A stretch of 42,641 nucleotides of DNA from Candidatus Uhrbacteria bacterium RIFOXYB12_FULL_58_10. Lineage in GTDB: Bacteria > Patescibacteriota > Patescibacteriia > UBA9934 > GWF2-40-263. Below are positions 8,598 through 16,865 of this stretch, in pieces. The notes beneath the pieces are model-generated. The model was given only the letters and a program-made list of their open reading frames with translations. It was not told where the DNA came from and ran no database searches. The DNA lies in NCBI GenBank assembly GCA_943359455.1, contig CALRHL010000007.1, forward strand, positions 1 to 42,641, given 5' to 3'. A program made the translations under genes and the position numbers. How positions within the stretch are numbered: position 1 is the stretch's first letter; each line of letters starts with the position of its first letter.

Positions 8598-9631
8598 ATG
8601 AAAACCTCTGGAAAAACTTTTTCACAAAAACCATCAAACGAATCGAGCATCCATTCAATACGCTGTGCATGCCGTTCATACAAATCCAGATGACTGTCGA
8701 TTCCATACACTAAATAACGAGCCTCGATCCAATCCATGTGAAACAACTGTGTTCGATATACGTTTACTCCTTCTACAAAGGTTTCAAATGAGAGTGGGAT
8801 GTGCCGTTGATATTCTTGAAGAAACGTGCGACCTAATTCGAAATTTTTTTCAGAAAGTCCGTTGTCGAAACAATTGATAATCAGACTACGAGCAAGCTCA
8901 TAACAACTCGGACCGATACATGTTTTTTCCAGATCATACACATCCGTGATTGATTTTCGATTATCCATAAACAAATTATTATAGATAAAATCCCCATGCA
9001 GCAGACTATCGTAAGGAGCTTGGATTTGATACGCCATTTTTGTGTTTGTTTGAACAAAACGAACTTTACGCGACAATATTTCCGCCATACGCTTTTCAAG
9101 ATCGGACAGAGGATCACGACGTAAAAATACTTGTTCAAGTTCGATATATTCCATCATGAATTTTCGTCGATCCCACAATTGGAGCGGTTGAAAATGACGA
9201 TCCTCAAATACACGACCTGCAACATGAAATTTTCCAAGTAAATCACCAAGCTGACGCGCAAATGAAATATCAATATCTGAAAATGCTGGAGTTCGACGGT
9301 CGGTAATGAATGGGAAGAGCGAGATCCAGTGGCCGTTTAACCAAAAAGCTGATCTGCCGAATCGGTCGCGGATCGGAATCAAGACAGGGAGATCATGATG
9401 AGCAAAAAATTCTTCCGCGTGTTTAATCTCATGAACGATCGTGCTGATTTTATTGCGGTATTGTTTTAAAAAAAAAGTTCCACATTCTGTTTCGAGACGA
9501 TAGTTGTGACACATGAACCCACCGTACACAAACGAAAGGTCGAGCACCCTTCCAAAATCGAAATACAATCTCAGCCGATCAGCAAGTTCGGCCGAATCCA
9601 CATGAGGGCGGAGTGGGTGTGAATCTTTCAT
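8588..9631 (-). CDS. APH-fold phosphotransferase (aminoglycoside phosphotransferase/homoserine kinase II-like)
   Basis: 347 residues, typical length for single-domain APH-fold kinases. LLHGDFIYNNLF at about residue 209-220 is the HGDxxxxN catalytic loop; VYDLEKTCIGPSCYELARSL around 229-248 gives the metal-binding Asp and the following helix that is typical of CotS/ThrB2/choline-kinase relatives. The N-terminal lobe has GGFMCHNYRLETECGTFFLKQY, with the ATP-binding Lys. The family phosphorylates small hydroxyl substrates (choline, homoserine, sugars, antibiotics); the substrate cannot be read here, though a ThrB2-type homoserine kinase role is worth considering because the threonine cluster at 38-42 kb lacks a classical one. 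The start codon lies only 5 nt from the gyrA terminator stem. Confidence 0.75.
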   Translation of the reverse strand: MKDSHPLRPHVDSAELADRLRLYFDFGRVLDLSFVYGGFMCHNYRLETECGTFFLKQYRNKISTIVHEIKHAEEFFAHHDLPVLIPIRDRFGRSAFWLNGHWISLFPFITDRRTPAFSDIDISFARQLGDLLGKFHVAGRVFEDRHFQPLQLWDRRKFMMEYIELEQVFLRRDPLSDLEKRMAEILSRKVRFVQTNTKMAYQIQAPYDSLLHGDFIYNNLFMDNRKSITDVYDLEKTCIGPSCYELARSLIINCFDNGLSEKNFELGRTFLQEYQRHIPLSFETFVEGVNVYRTQLFHMDWIEARYLVYGIDSHLDLYERHAQRIEWMLDSFDGFCEKVFPEVFIKK

Positions 9632-9636
9632 ACAAG

Positions 9637-9667
9637 AAAAGTCACAGGTTTCCCTGTGACTTTTGTA
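9637..9667 (-). terminator. gyrA terminator
   Basis: AAAAGTCACAGG and CCTGTGACTTTT form a perfect 12-bp stem with a 4-nt loop directly after the gyrA stop (9668-9670). Confidence 0.85.
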
Positions 9668-12151
9668 TCATACGATAACGGATGTCGCAACGGTGTCGTT
9701 TTCTTTTTTGAAACGCATGATGCGTACGCCTTGGGTCGCGCGGCCGAGAACAGAGATCGACACGAGCGAGGAACGTACGACTTGGCCAGCACCCGAAACG
9801 ACGAGGAGGTCGCGTTCGTCCTTGGCATTCATAATGAATGCCGCGACGATTTGTCCTGTTTTTTTTGTAATATTCGCTGTTTTGATTCCAGATCCACCAC
9901 GACCTTGCAATTTGTATTCGGTGACATCGGAGCGCTTGCCGTATCCGTTATGCATCACGATAAGAAGATGAAGCAATCCGGATTTTTTTGCGGTTCCGTC
10001 TTCAATCACGTCCATTCCAACAATCATGTCAGATCCTTTCAGTTTCATGCCGCGAACACCTGCGGCGGTGCGTCCCATCGGACGAACGGTCTTTTCGCTG
10101 AAACGAATCGCTTGGCCTCCTTCGGACACAAGCATAATTTCATCCTTACCTGTGGTTGGTCGAACCCACTGCAAATTGTCGTTGTCTTTCAGTTTGATGG
10201 CAATGAGACCATTTGAACGGACATTTTCAAACTCGGTGAGATCCGTTTTCTTAATCGTTCCTTTTGTTGTCACCATCAGTAAGTGTTTATACGATTCCAT
10301 ATCTTCCATCGAAAGCGTGGCTGTCACATTCTCGCCTGGAGAAAGTGACAAAAAGTTTACGAGCGCCTGACCTTTTGCGGTACGGCTCGATTCTGGTACG
10401 TCGTACGCCTTCATCTGAAATACGCGTCCACGGCTGGTGAAAAACAATAAATCTTTATGGGTCGTTGTGGTAAACACCTGCTCGATGACATCTTCTTCTT
10501 TTGTCGTGATTCCCGATACCCCTTTTCCGCCTCGATTTTGAATCTTGAATGTTTCTGGTGGCATACGCTTGATGTACCCATCGCGCGTAATCATCACAAT
10601 CGTTTCAGAATCTGGAATAACATCTTCCATCGAAAACTCCTTCACTCCTCCAACAACAATTTGTGTCCGACGAGGTGTTGCAAAACGCTCTTTTAATTCT
10701 TTTACTTCAACAGCAATCACGCTGAGCATTTTCTTTTCTGATTTCAAAATCGATTCGAGTTCTTTGATGATCTTCATTTTTTCCTCATACTCTTGCTCAA
10801 TCTTCAACCGCTCGAGGTTCGCAAGCTGTTGCAAACGCATTTCCAAAATCGCGACGGCCTGAATTTCAGACAGCTTAAATCCTTTCATCAAATTGACACG
10901 TGCTTCTTCCTTATCACTCGACTTTTTAATCGTCGCAATAATCTTGTCGATGCTTTCTAAAGCGATTCTCAACCCTTCCAAAATATGTGCGCGTTCTTGG
11001 GCACGAGTCAGTTCAAACTGTGTGCGACGCTTCACGACTTCTCTTCGGTGCTTCAAATACTCATCGAGAATCATTTTCAAATTCATGACGCGCGGCTGAA
11101 TTCCATCAACGAGCGCGAGCATGTTGTAATGAAAACTTTCTTGAAGTTGTGTTGTTTGATACAAACGGTTCAAAACCTTTTTTGGATACGCGTCCTTCTT
11201 CAACTCAATCACAATGCGCACCCCGTCCTTGTTGGACTCATCACGCAAATCACGAATCCCTTCAATTTTCTTATCCCGAACATTGTCCGCAATACGTTCA
11301 ATAAGCGTCGATTTGTTCACCTGATACGGAATTTCATGCACGAGAATAACAAAATTTCCTTTTTTATCCTCAACAATTTCTGTCTTGGCACGAACGACGA
11401 TTCCTCCCTTACCCGTTGCATACGCCTGTTTCAAATCCTTCGCTCCATACACGATCGCACCCGTTGGAAAATCAGGACCTTTTACGAACTGAGTCAGATC
11501 CTCAATAGCCGCGTCAGGATTCTCGATGAGGTGCAAGACGGCATCACAAACCTCTCCCAAATTATGTGGGGGAAGATTCGAGGCCATACCAACCGCGATT
11601 CCGACCGTGCCGTTGATAAGCAAGTTTGGCAATTTTGCTGGAAGGACTTTTGGCTCTTTGTGTGAACCATCAAAGTTTGGAATAAAATCGACCGTATCTT
11701 TTTCAATATCCAAAAGAAGCGTCTCAGAAATTTCAGAAAGTTTTGCTTCCGTATAACGATACGCCGCGGCGCGATCTCCATCGAGCGAACCAAAGTTTCC
11801 CTGCCCGCGCACAAGCGGATCGCGCAAAGAAAAATCTTGTGCCATACGAACAAGCGATTCATACACTGCTGAATCTCCATGTGGGTGATATTTTCCAAGC
11901 ACGTCTCCAACCACGGTCGCGCACTTTTTGAATTTCGCGCTTGACCGTAATCCTGTCTGCCACATCGAATACAAAATACGACGATGCACTGGTTTCAAAC
12001 CATCACGAACATCTGGCAGAGCACGACCAACAATCACCGACATCGCATAGTCGAGATACGACGTGTTCATCTCCTCAACAATAGAGCGTGGGTCAACATG
12101 TCCAAGCAAGTTATCTTCTGGATCGCGTTCGTTTTTCTGTGTTTTCGCCAT
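9668..12151 (-). CDS. gyrA: DNA gyrase subunit A
   Basis: 827 residues, the normal length. With GyrB it makes the A2B2 type II topoisomerase that introduces negative supercoils. Visible: the N-terminal winged-helix region with [17 protein letters not shown] (quinolone-determining region, residues ~89-105, keeping Ser and Glu at the two key positions), [11 protein letters not shown] with the DNA-linking Tyr at 133, a long coiled-coil, and a C-terminal beta-pinwheel. The GyrA box reads QNRGGKG rather than QRRGGKG, a mild departure from the motif needed for DNA wrapping; blade repeats continue to the end, so gyrase rather than ParC is favoured. Start ATG at 12149-12151, 9 nt after the upstream membrane-protein gene, without a clear SD. 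Confidence 0.95.
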   Translation of the reverse strand: MAKTQKNERDPEDNLLGHVDPRSIVEEMNTSYLDYAMSVIVGRALPDVRDGLKPVHRRILYSMWQTGLRSSAKFKKCATVVGDVLGKYHPHGDSAVYESLVRMAQDFSLRDPLVRGQGNFGSLDGDRAAAYRYTEAKLSEISETLLLDIEKDTVDFIPNFDGSHKEPKVLPAKLPNLLINGTVGIAVGMASNLPPHNLGEVCDAVLHLIENPDAAIEDLTQFVKGPDFPTGAIVYGAKDLKQAYATGKGGIVVRAKTEIVEDKKGNFVILVHEIPYQVNKSTLIERIADNVRDKKIEGIRDLRDESNKDGVRIVIELKKDAYPKKVLNRLYQTTQLQESFHYNMLALVDGIQPRVMNLKMILDEYLKHRREVVKRRTQFELTRAQERAHILEGLRIALESIDKIIATIKKSSDKEEARVNLMKGFKLSEIQAVAILEMRLQQLANLERLKIEQEYEEKMKIIKELESILKSEKKMLSVIAVEVKELKERFATPRRTQIVVGGVKEFSMEDVIPDSETIVMITRDGYIKRMPPETFKIQNRGGKGVSGITTKEEDVIEQVFTTTTHKDLLFFTSRGRVFQMKAYDVPESSRTAKGQALVNFLSLSPGENVTATLSMEDMESYKHLLMVTTKGTIKKTDLTEFENVRSNGLIAIKLKDNDNLQWVRPTTGKDEIMLVSEGGQAIRFSEKTVRPMGRTAAGVRGMKLKGSDMIVGMDVIEDGTAKKSGLLHLLIVMHNGYGKRSDVTEYKLQGRGGSGIKTANITKKTGQIVAAFIMNAKDERDLLVVSGAGQVVRSSLVSISVLGRATQGVRIMRFKKENDTVATSVIV

Positions 12152-12160
12152 AATAAATAG

Positions 12161-12496
12161 TTATTCAGTGACCTCTAAACCTTCTTTTATCTTCTCTGCC
12201 ATCGCTCCAATAATCTCTTGCTTTTGCTCCAACTCTGCAATCTTTGGGCCAACCAACTCTTTCAACCCATCTTTAACCGCCTGAACAGATTCTTCTTGCG
12301 GTGCAACCTGTTGCCGCGCTGAACTTGCTGTTTCTCCTAGATCAGACAACAACGCTTTTGTTCCAACAACTCCTGAGTTCACAACAGACATCACCGACCA
12401 AATCCACATCCCTACCACGATGAGCAGGGCGAGAGAGGTGCAGGTGATAAACGCGACACGATCGCGATGTTTGAGATGGTGTATTGTGGAAGACAT
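12161..12496 (-). CDS. Small single-span membrane protein
   Basis: 111 residues: short basic cytosolic N-terminus (HHLKHRDR), one transmembrane helix at about residues 14-36 (VAFITCTSLALLIVVGMWIW), then a hydrophilic, probably coiled, acidic C-terminal region. No family recognised. It sits 4 nt after the metallo-beta-lactamase-fold gene and 9 nt before gyrA, so the three are likely one operon; a functional tie to gyrase is not implied. Confidence 0.65.
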   Translation of the reverse strand: MSSTIHHLKHRDRVAFITCTSLALLIVVGMWIWSVMSVVNSGVVGTKALLSDLGETASSARQQVAPQEESVQAVKDGLKELVGPKIAELEQKQEIIGAMAEKIKEGLEVTE

Positions 12497-12500
12497 AGTC

Positions 12501-13124
12501 TCATGCTCTTGTCAGTTCCATAATCATCATGTCTTCTTCCGGCAAATCTTTTCTCGACACTTTATACTTGCTCGATGTCTCTCGTCGACAGGTACCGATT
12601 GCTTTGCAGAAATCATCAGCTGTTGCAAATTTTTCTTTCATATTTGCAATACCGTGTGTCATTGGAATCACAACGCGCGGTTCTATTTGCGCGATCACGA
12701 CAGAAGCAAGTTTTGGGGACAGCACACGGCCACCTCCAACGGGAATCATCAAAATATCAATCGTGCCGAGCTGTTCGAGCTCCTTGTCAGTCAACTCACG
12801 ATTAAGCGATCCTAAATGTGCAATGTGAAGTCCTTCCGACTCAATACGAAACACGCGTGTTTCTCCTACCTGACTCGCATACACAAACACATCTTTCACT
12901 TCGTACTCCCCAGGCATCGCAACCACAAATGGATCTCCTCCAACGGCAGACAAATTATTTGCATCTCCTTCCGCATGCGACACACAAACAACATCCGCTT
13001 CGAGTGACCGCGGAAACCGAAGGCCAGTCTCGTTATCATACGGATCCGTCACCACCGTTACTTCCCCATTCGCTGTATTGGTCGTTATCTCAAAACACGA
13101 AAGCCCAAGCCAAGAAATTTGCAT
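12501..13124 (-). CDS. Metallo-beta-lactamase-fold protein (UlaG-like subgroup)
   Basis: 207 residues starting MQISWLGLSCFEI, the opening strand of UlaG/YtnP-like MBL-fold hydrolases, then VVTDPYDNETGLRFP, DVVCVSHAEGDANNL, FVVAMPGEYEVKDVFVYA, LHIAHLGSLNREL, IDILMIPVGGG and VVIPMTHG. The zinc-binding motif expected as HxHxDH is degenerate here (SHAEGDAN), while the later His in AHLG and the terminal THG are kept. It may bind one metal or none. Substrate unknown. First gene of the operon leading to gyrA. Confidence 0.75.
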   Translation of the reverse strand: MQISWLGLSCFEITTNTANGEVTVVTDPYDNETGLRFPRSLEADVVCVSHAEGDANNLSAVGGDPFVVAMPGEYEVKDVFVYASQVGETRVFRIESEGLHIAHLGSLNRELTDKELEQLGTIDILMIPVGGGRVLSPKLASVVIAQIEPRVVIPMTHGIANMKEKFATADDFCKAIGTCRRETSSKYKVSRKDLPEEDMMIMELTRA

Positions 13125-13179
13125 ACATCATTCATGATTAACGCCAAGATCGTACCATGTTCAACACAAACTCACAAGA

Positions 13180-13857
13180 TCATACTTCATCCCCAAACGT
13201 TCCTTTCCAGTACTCGATTTCGTGTTCAACTTCGTCTTGCGTGACGTCTGGTTCGGTCACGAGAAACCCCTCGCGGAGGCGACTAACTTTCCCTTCAATT
13301 TCTTCGCGCCATTTTTCGTCACGCGATTTAAGCGCATCAAGCTCAGCAATTTTTGTCACGATCGCATCACGCGTTCCTTCCCATTTTTTCACAAGCACGT
13401 CGTACGTCTTTGCATCAGCTACCACTTCTTTACCAAACTCTTCTTTGATGTGAATATCAGCATCAAGGAGAGCATCTTCAATTTGATGACGCTCTTCAGG
13501 CGTAAAATCCGTCTCGAACAATTGACTTTTCACAAGCTCGTTGATCGTCACTTGTGACTCAATAAATTTTTTCACTTTTTCTGCAACCTCTGGCTCCACA
13601 TGCTCAAACACAATCTCGACTCGTCGCGCTTCCACGTCGCCTGATGTCATCTCCTTAAACGCATGCCGATGAGGGTACTCAGCGATCCCCGTCTGAAACA
13701 GAGCTGAGTCGATTTCCTCGTCTGTCGCAGACAGATTCGCAAGCAAAGCATTATGCATTTTTTGTGCTTGTTCCTTGATCGCTGTCGGCACCGTCGGAGC
13801 AAGATGATCGATGGCGAACTGATATTCCTTTAGGTGAGAATCAAATGGATGGGACAT
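13180..13857 (-). CDS. Charged helical protein of unknown function
   Basis: 225 residues, rich in Glu/Lys, no Cys, no signal peptide or membrane segment; long heptad-like stretches predict helices or coiled coil in the second half. No family recognised. The start ATG (13855-13857) has no SD; TATGAT lies at 13866-13871 on the minus strand, 8 nt before the ATG, which suggests a leaderless transcript. Not obviously in the gyrA operon, as a 55-bp gap follows. Confidence 0.65.
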   Translation of the reverse strand: MSHPFDSHLKEYQFAIDHLAPTVPTAIKEQAQKMHNALLANLSATDEEIDSALFQTGIAEYPHRHAFKEMTSGDVEARRVEIVFEHVEPEVAEKVKKFIESQVTINELVKSQLFETDFTPEERHQIEDALLDADIHIKEEFGKEVVADAKTYDVLVKKWEGTRDAIVTKIAELDALKSRDEKWREEIEGKVSRLREGFLVTEPDVTQDEVEHEIEYWKGTFGDEV

Positions 13858-13880
13858 ATACGAAGATCATACCCGATTCA

Positions 13881-13909
13881 TTGACAATCTGCTAGCAAGC
13901 TGGTATCTT
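13881..13909 (+). promoter_or_regulatory. Promoter for the 13.9-kb unknown gene
   Basis: TTGACA (13881-13886), 17-bp spacer, TATCTT (13904-13909). Transcription would begin near 13916, leaving a short leader with the SD GGCGGGAG. Confidence 0.7.
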
Positions 13910-13935
13910 TCTGGAGCCTAACGGCGGGAGTCTAC

Positions 13936-14634
13936 ATGGATGAAGTGGAAACGAGTGGCGTGTCTGGTGGAACAATCGAACCCATGCGACGCAAACTTCG
14001 CGGCGGTTCATCGCGTGATCGACGGGTCGAAATCGACCTTCGGGCGATCACAAAACGAATCGAAGCCGCGGCGGTCGGTGCATCAGTCAAACTGACCGAT
14101 GCCAATCCTGGCACGCGCTTCGACGATCTGTACAAGGAACTGTGTGACCATCCGCTCATGCTCCGTCCGACAGGACGTCGTGCTGGGGACAACCTCATCA
14201 ACGCGATCATCGACAACGGCGGTCCGTACTTTGTCGACGACGACGGTATCTTGCGCAAGCACGAGATGAGTGACGTGACTCGCATCCACAGGCAGCTCCT
14301 CAAGAAAGGAAAATCGGAACACGAATTGGCTCGCCTGTTCCCCAAGGAGCAGCTGGATACCTTTCTCGAGAAGCGAATCGTCGGCAAGGTGTCTGGAGTG
14401 CTCTTCTGGTTCGTCCCCGTCCGCCATGTCGAAACTCAGTTCAACGGAACCGATCCGAACTCGGGTCGTCCGACGTTCTGGAAAAAGTCCGAAACGTCAT
14501 ACCGACAGGACGCAGCACTCGCACCCGAAGAGATGACGTTCTTCAAAGCTCTCCCGGAGCTCATCCAGCGAAACATCCTCGCTCGCGCCCCTGTCCGTGG
14601 CAACTTCGCCGCGACTCCGATCATCAAGGAATAA
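13936..14634 (+). CDS. GC-rich gene of unknown function, paralogue of the next gene
   Basis: 232 residues from ATG 13936, SD GGCGGGAG 7 nt upstream. Basic N-terminus (MRRKLRGGSSRDRR), no membrane segment. The middle, DDLYKELC, then NGGPYFVDDDGIL, then VSGVLFWFVPV, then APEEMTFFKALPELIQRNIL, lines up in the same order with the neighbour at 14817 (EEVWHKLC, FIVDDEGKF, DRCGVLYWKDG, SDEESEYFHSLTGHTQRKL). No named family recognised. Codons end in G or C far more often than in flanking genes (for example runs of GAC and CTC), suggesting either transfer or selection for high expression. Strong promoter, strong SD and strong terminator mark it as an independently expressed unit. Confidence 0.75.
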   Translation: MDEVETSGVSGGTIEPMRRKLRGGSSRDRRVEIDLRAITKRIEAAAVGASVKLTDANPGTRFDDLYKELCDHPLMLRPTGRRAGDNLINAIIDNGGPYFVDDDGILRKHEMSDVTRIHRQLLKKGKSEHELARLFPKEQLDTFLEKRIVGKVSGVLFWFVPVRHVETQFNGTDPNSGRPTFWKKSETSYRQDAALAPEEMTFFKALPELIQRNILARAPVRGNFAATPIIKE

Positions 14635-14641
14635 AGGCTCA

Positions 14642-14656
14642 TCGAGCTCAGCTCGA
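14642..14656. repeat. 15-bp palindrome TCGAGCTCAGCTCGA
   Basis: Identical to copies at 37855, 37883 and (with the central base changed) 37902. Here it precedes the terminator hairpin. Confidence 0.7.
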
Positions 14657-14660
14657 TCTG

Positions 14661-14709
14661 CTGACGATTGACTCCGGGCTCAGCTCGGTTGACAATCGTC
14701 AGTTTTTTT
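14661..14709 (+). terminator. Terminator of the 13.9-kb gene
   Basis: CTGACGATTG (14661-14670) and CAATCGTCAG (14693-14702), perfect 10-bp stem, followed by seven T. The loop holds a second CTCAGCTCGG word. Confidence 0.85.
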
Positions 14710-14737
14710 GTTATTATTTGACTCTGAGTTCTATCCC

Positions 14738-14776
14738 AAACTACCAACTACCAACTACCAACCCCCAACTACCAAC
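14738..14776. repeat. Short tandem CTACCAA array in the leader
   Basis: About five imperfect 7-bp units (ACTACCA) lie between the terminator and the SD of the mini-ORF. A TTGACT at 14719 lies upstream of the array and might be a -35 site, with TACCAA of the array as a weak -10. Confidence 0.5.
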
Positions 14777-14790
14777 AATCGGAGGTGCAC

Positions 14791-14805
14791 ATGAGTACTC
14801 TATAA
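14791..14805 (+). CDS. Four-codon leader ORF (MSTL) with its own perfect SD
   Basis: GGAGG (14781-14785), TGCAC, then ATG AGT ACT CTA TAA. The stop is followed at once by AGGAGG (14806-14811), the SD of the gene starting at 14817. The core GGAGGTGCNCATG is the same as in the two mini-ORFs of the minus-strand RNA at 23.5-23.8 kb. It may couple or meter translation of the next gene; function is inference. Confidence 0.5.
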   Translation: MSTL

Positions 14806-14816
14806 AGGAGGTTCTC

Positions 14817-15593
14817 ATGGCCGTCAAAAACCTCGCTCGCGCCATCATTCAGGGCGGGCGAACGAACTACAACAAGTGGCAACGCCGGTACTCGACGAGG
14901 GTCGAGCGGCGACAGGTCAAGCGGTACGTCGCAAAGATGATCTCAGAATACGATGGCGAAATTCTGCACCCGCGACTCGATTTCGAGCTCGGAGTGATCG
15001 TGATGGAAACCGAATCGGTCGGCGGAAACCTCGTCGAACCGGTCCGTGAGCACATCTCCCCCGAATTCGACGACCACTTGGGCACGCTCGAAAGCTGGCT
15101 CGACGCACACGTCGGAAAAGACTGGGAGGAAGTCTGGCACAAGCTGTGTCGCTTCGACCGTAACTCGATCGCCGGGCGGCACTTGGTCAACGACCACGCA
15201 CGCGGACAGGTGAGCTTGATCTCTGATCACCACAACGGAAGCAGAGACTTCATCGTCGACGACGAAGGAAAGTTCTGCCGAGCATCGGACTTCAAGTCCG
15301 AACGGTCGAACGTCTTGCCCCGGTACTACAAAGAACTGAAATCCGACCGATTCGCAAACGACCGCAAGGTCGTCGACCGCTGCGGAGTCCTGTACTGGAA
15401 AGACGGCGAGATCCAGACCGCGATGAGCGACGAGGAAAGCGAATACTTCCACTCGCTCACGGGCCACACCCAGCGCAAGCTGAAAGGCTACCACCGATCC
15501 TACCGAGGCCAGCGGCGCAAAGACCGCCCGCTCCCGAGCGAGGCAAAGTACGACGCGCAACAACGCGCACTCGGCCGCAAGCCGTACATCTAA
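14817..15593 (+). CDS. GC-rich gene of unknown function, paralogue of the previous gene
   Basis: 258 residues from ATG 14817, chosen for the perfect AGGAGG 5 nt upstream; the longer frame to 14718 crosses the tandem array and leader ORF. Very basic N-terminus (about 35 residues, many Arg/Lys) and basic C-terminus (HRSYRGQRRKDRPLPSEAKY), which suggests nucleic-acid or ribosome contact. Core motifs shared in order with the 13936 gene: DWEEVWHKLC, FIVDDEGKF, CGVLYWKDG, MSDEESEYFHSL, TQRKLKGY. No named family recognised. Same GC-rich codon use. Preceded by the MSTL mini-ORF and ended by a perfect terminator. Confidence 0.75.
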   Translation: MAVKNLARAIIQGGRTNYNKWQRRYSTRVERRQVKRYVAKMISEYDGEILHPRLDFELGVIVMETESVGGNLVEPVREHISPEFDDHLGTLESWLDAHVGKDWEEVWHKLCRFDRNSIAGRHLVNDHARGQVSLISDHHNGSRDFIVDDEGKFCRASDFKSERSNVLPRYYKELKSDRFANDRKVVDRCGVLYWKDGEIQTAMSDEESEYFHSLTGHTQRKLKGYHRSYRGQRRKDRPLPSEAKYDAQQRALGRKPYI

Positions 15594-15602
15594 GCCTATC
15601 TT

Positions 15603-15635
15603 CCTGATCAGACAATTGATCAGGATTTTTCTTTT
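15603..15635 (+). terminator. Terminator of the 14.8-kb gene
   Basis: CCTGATCA and TGATCAGG (8-bp perfect stem, 6-nt loop) followed by ATTTTTCTTTT. Confidence 0.85.
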
Positions 15636-15645
15636 CAAGTATCAG

Positions 15646-15679
15646 TCATACGTTTCAATCACCTGATCGAAACGTATGA
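15646..15679. repeat. 11-bp perfect inverted repeat between convergent genes
   Basis: TCATACGTTTC (15646-15656) and GAAACGTATGA (15669-15679) with a 12-nt loop. It sits between two terminators of opposite direction and lacks its own T-run. Confidence 0.6.
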
Positions 15680-15686
15680 CGAATAA

Positions 15687-15717
15687 GAAAACAAAAAGAG
15701 CCGACGATTGTCAGCTC
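15687..15717 (-). terminator. Terminator of the 16.0-kb minus-strand gene
   Basis: On the minus strand GAGCTGAC AATC GTCGGCTC, followed by TTTTTGTTTTC. The stem has one mismatch. Confidence 0.7.
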
Positions 15718-16072
15718 AGCAGCTAGAGTTGTCGAGTTCGTGGAAGAGGTCGCTGAAGTGATCGAAGGAATCGGCCATGAGGATCGCATCAAGCGAATTC
15801 CATCCGCCGAGATCTCCAAGCGTTGTTCCAGAACCGATGTTCGCGCGACCGATGCGCAAACGACCTGATTCCATAGTCGATGCTTGGTCCGCACGCTCGA
15901 AACTTGCACGAAGTCTTTTGGTGAGCCGCAGAAACTCATCAATGCTCCCATGCCGTGCGGCGTTCACAAGCAGCGTGTGGCAAGGCGCCGCTCCTGCACC
16001 AAACATCACCCGTTTCGCTTCCTCTTCTCCGCTCACCAGTGTCACGAGAACATTTGCCTGTGTGAAATGCAC
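15716..16072 (-). CDS. Small protein of unknown function
   Basis: 118 residues from a GTG at 16070-16072, with GGAG 6 nt upstream and a near-consensus promoter; the alternative overlapping frame 15655-15951 lacks both. No family recognised. Contains HTLLVNAARHGSIDEFLRLTKRL, which resembles a single helix-loop-helix of the ankyrin type only superficially, and a Gly-rich segment followed by an acidic C-terminus (DSFDHFSDLFHELDNSSC). Transcribed alone and ended by its own terminator. Confidence 0.6.
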   Translation of the reverse strand: MHFTQANVLVTLVSGEEEAKRVMFGAGAAPCHTLLVNAARHGSIDEFLRLTKRLRASFERADQASTMESGRLRIGRANIGSGTTLGDLGGWNSLDAILMADSFDHFSDLFHELDNSSC

Positions 16073-16093
16073 TTTTTACTCCAAAGCATCAGC

Positions 16094-16121
16094 ATTATAT
16101 ACATTTTCATAAAAAAGTCAA
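16094..16121 (-). promoter_or_regulatory. Promoter for the 16.0-kb minus-strand gene
   Basis: On the minus strand TTGACT (16116-16121), 16-bp spacer, perfect TATAAT (16094-16099). Confidence 0.75.
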
Positions 16122-16143
16122 AGGTGCTACGCTTGTATCAACT

Positions 16144-16737
16144 ATGAACTGGCATCTGCTCACTGGCATCACCGCGGGACTGATCCAACTGTACGCAATC
16201 ATCCCGTACGTAAAAAGCATCCTGAAACGGGAAACAAAACCGAATATCATTTCTTGGACTCTTTGGACACTCATTCAACTCGTCGCGATTTGGATTCAAG
16301 CGAGCTCCTCTTCAGGATTCTCCTGGTCTGTCATCCTGCTCATCGCCATGACGTTTAACACAAGTTTCGTCGTGATATTGTGTCTGATGGGTTATGGTTC
16401 CAAAGAATTTGGCTGGATTGAAAAATCTTGCCTCGCCATCGCGCTTATCGCCATCGCCTTCTTTGCCTTCACGAAAAACGGTCCGATCGCCCTTGCCTTC
16501 GATATCACCGCTGATTTCATCGCCGCCATCCCAACCATCATCAAAACTTGGCGCAACCCCCGTTCCGAAGCATACGGTCCTTGGCTCATCATCACGGTTG
16601 CTGCCGCTCTCGCTGTCTTCTCAAACGAAACGTTCACCGCTGAAAATCTTTCCTTCCCAATCTATCTCACCTGTGTCAACGCTCTCATCGCCGGAATCGC
16701 CTATTTCGGAAGAAACAAGCCAAAACCGCTCATCTGA
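16144..16737 (+). CDS. Multi-pass membrane protein with internal repeat, PQ-loop/SWEET-like
   Basis: 197 residues with about seven hydrophobic helices. Two related segments, IQLYAIIPYVKSILKRETKPN followed by a W-rich helix, and FIAAIPTIIKTWRNPRSEAYG followed by a helix, each show a helix ending in IPxxxK then a short polar turn; this is reminiscent of PQ-loop/SemiSWEET repeats, but the PQ pair itself is replaced by IP. Transport is plausible, substrate unknown. No SD: the ATG lies about 10 nt after a TACGCT that could be a -10, so it may be leaderless. Ends in a terminator overlapping its stop. Confidence 0.65.
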   Translation: MNWHLLTGITAGLIQLYAIIPYVKSILKRETKPNIISWTLWTLIQLVAIWIQASSSSGFSWSVILLIAMTFNTSFVVILCLMGYGSKEFGWIEKSCLAIALIAIAFFAFTKNGPIALAFDITADFIAAIPTIIKTWRNPRSEAYGPWLIITVAAALAVFSNETFTAENLSFPIYLTCVNALIAGIAYFGRNKPKPLI

Positions 16738-16747
16738 GTGGTTTTTT
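16724..16747 (+). terminator. Terminator overlapping the stop of the membrane protein gene
   Basis: AACCGCTCA, TC, TGAGTGGTT with one G-T pair, followed by T-run; the TGA stop (16735-16737) opens the 3' arm. Confidence 0.7.
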
Positions 16748-16766
16748 CATACAGAACACCAAATCA

Positions 16767-16795
16767 TTGCCAAATTCCGTCTATTCCTTTATACT
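16767..16795 (+). promoter_or_regulatory. Promoter for the S1-ftsH operon
   Basis: TTGCCA (16767-16772), 17-bp spacer, TATACT (16790-16795). The ~65-nt leader has a small hairpin ACTCGA/TCGAGT (16832-16850). Confidence 0.75.
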
Positions 16796-16865
16796 CTTCG
16801 CACTTACTTATTATTAGCACCTGTGGGCCACTCGATTTTTGTCGAGTCTCCTGCCGGAATATTTT

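Noticed and set aside
14867-15638. Long antisense ORFs over the GC-rich gene (up to 231 codons)
   Set aside because: GC-rich codon use on the plus strand makes open antisense frames by chance; the plus-strand frame has SD, promoter context and terminator.
15655-15951. Alternative 98-codon minus-strand ORF
   Set aside because: Overlaps the gene at 15716-16072 in another frame and runs through its terminator; lacks an SD.
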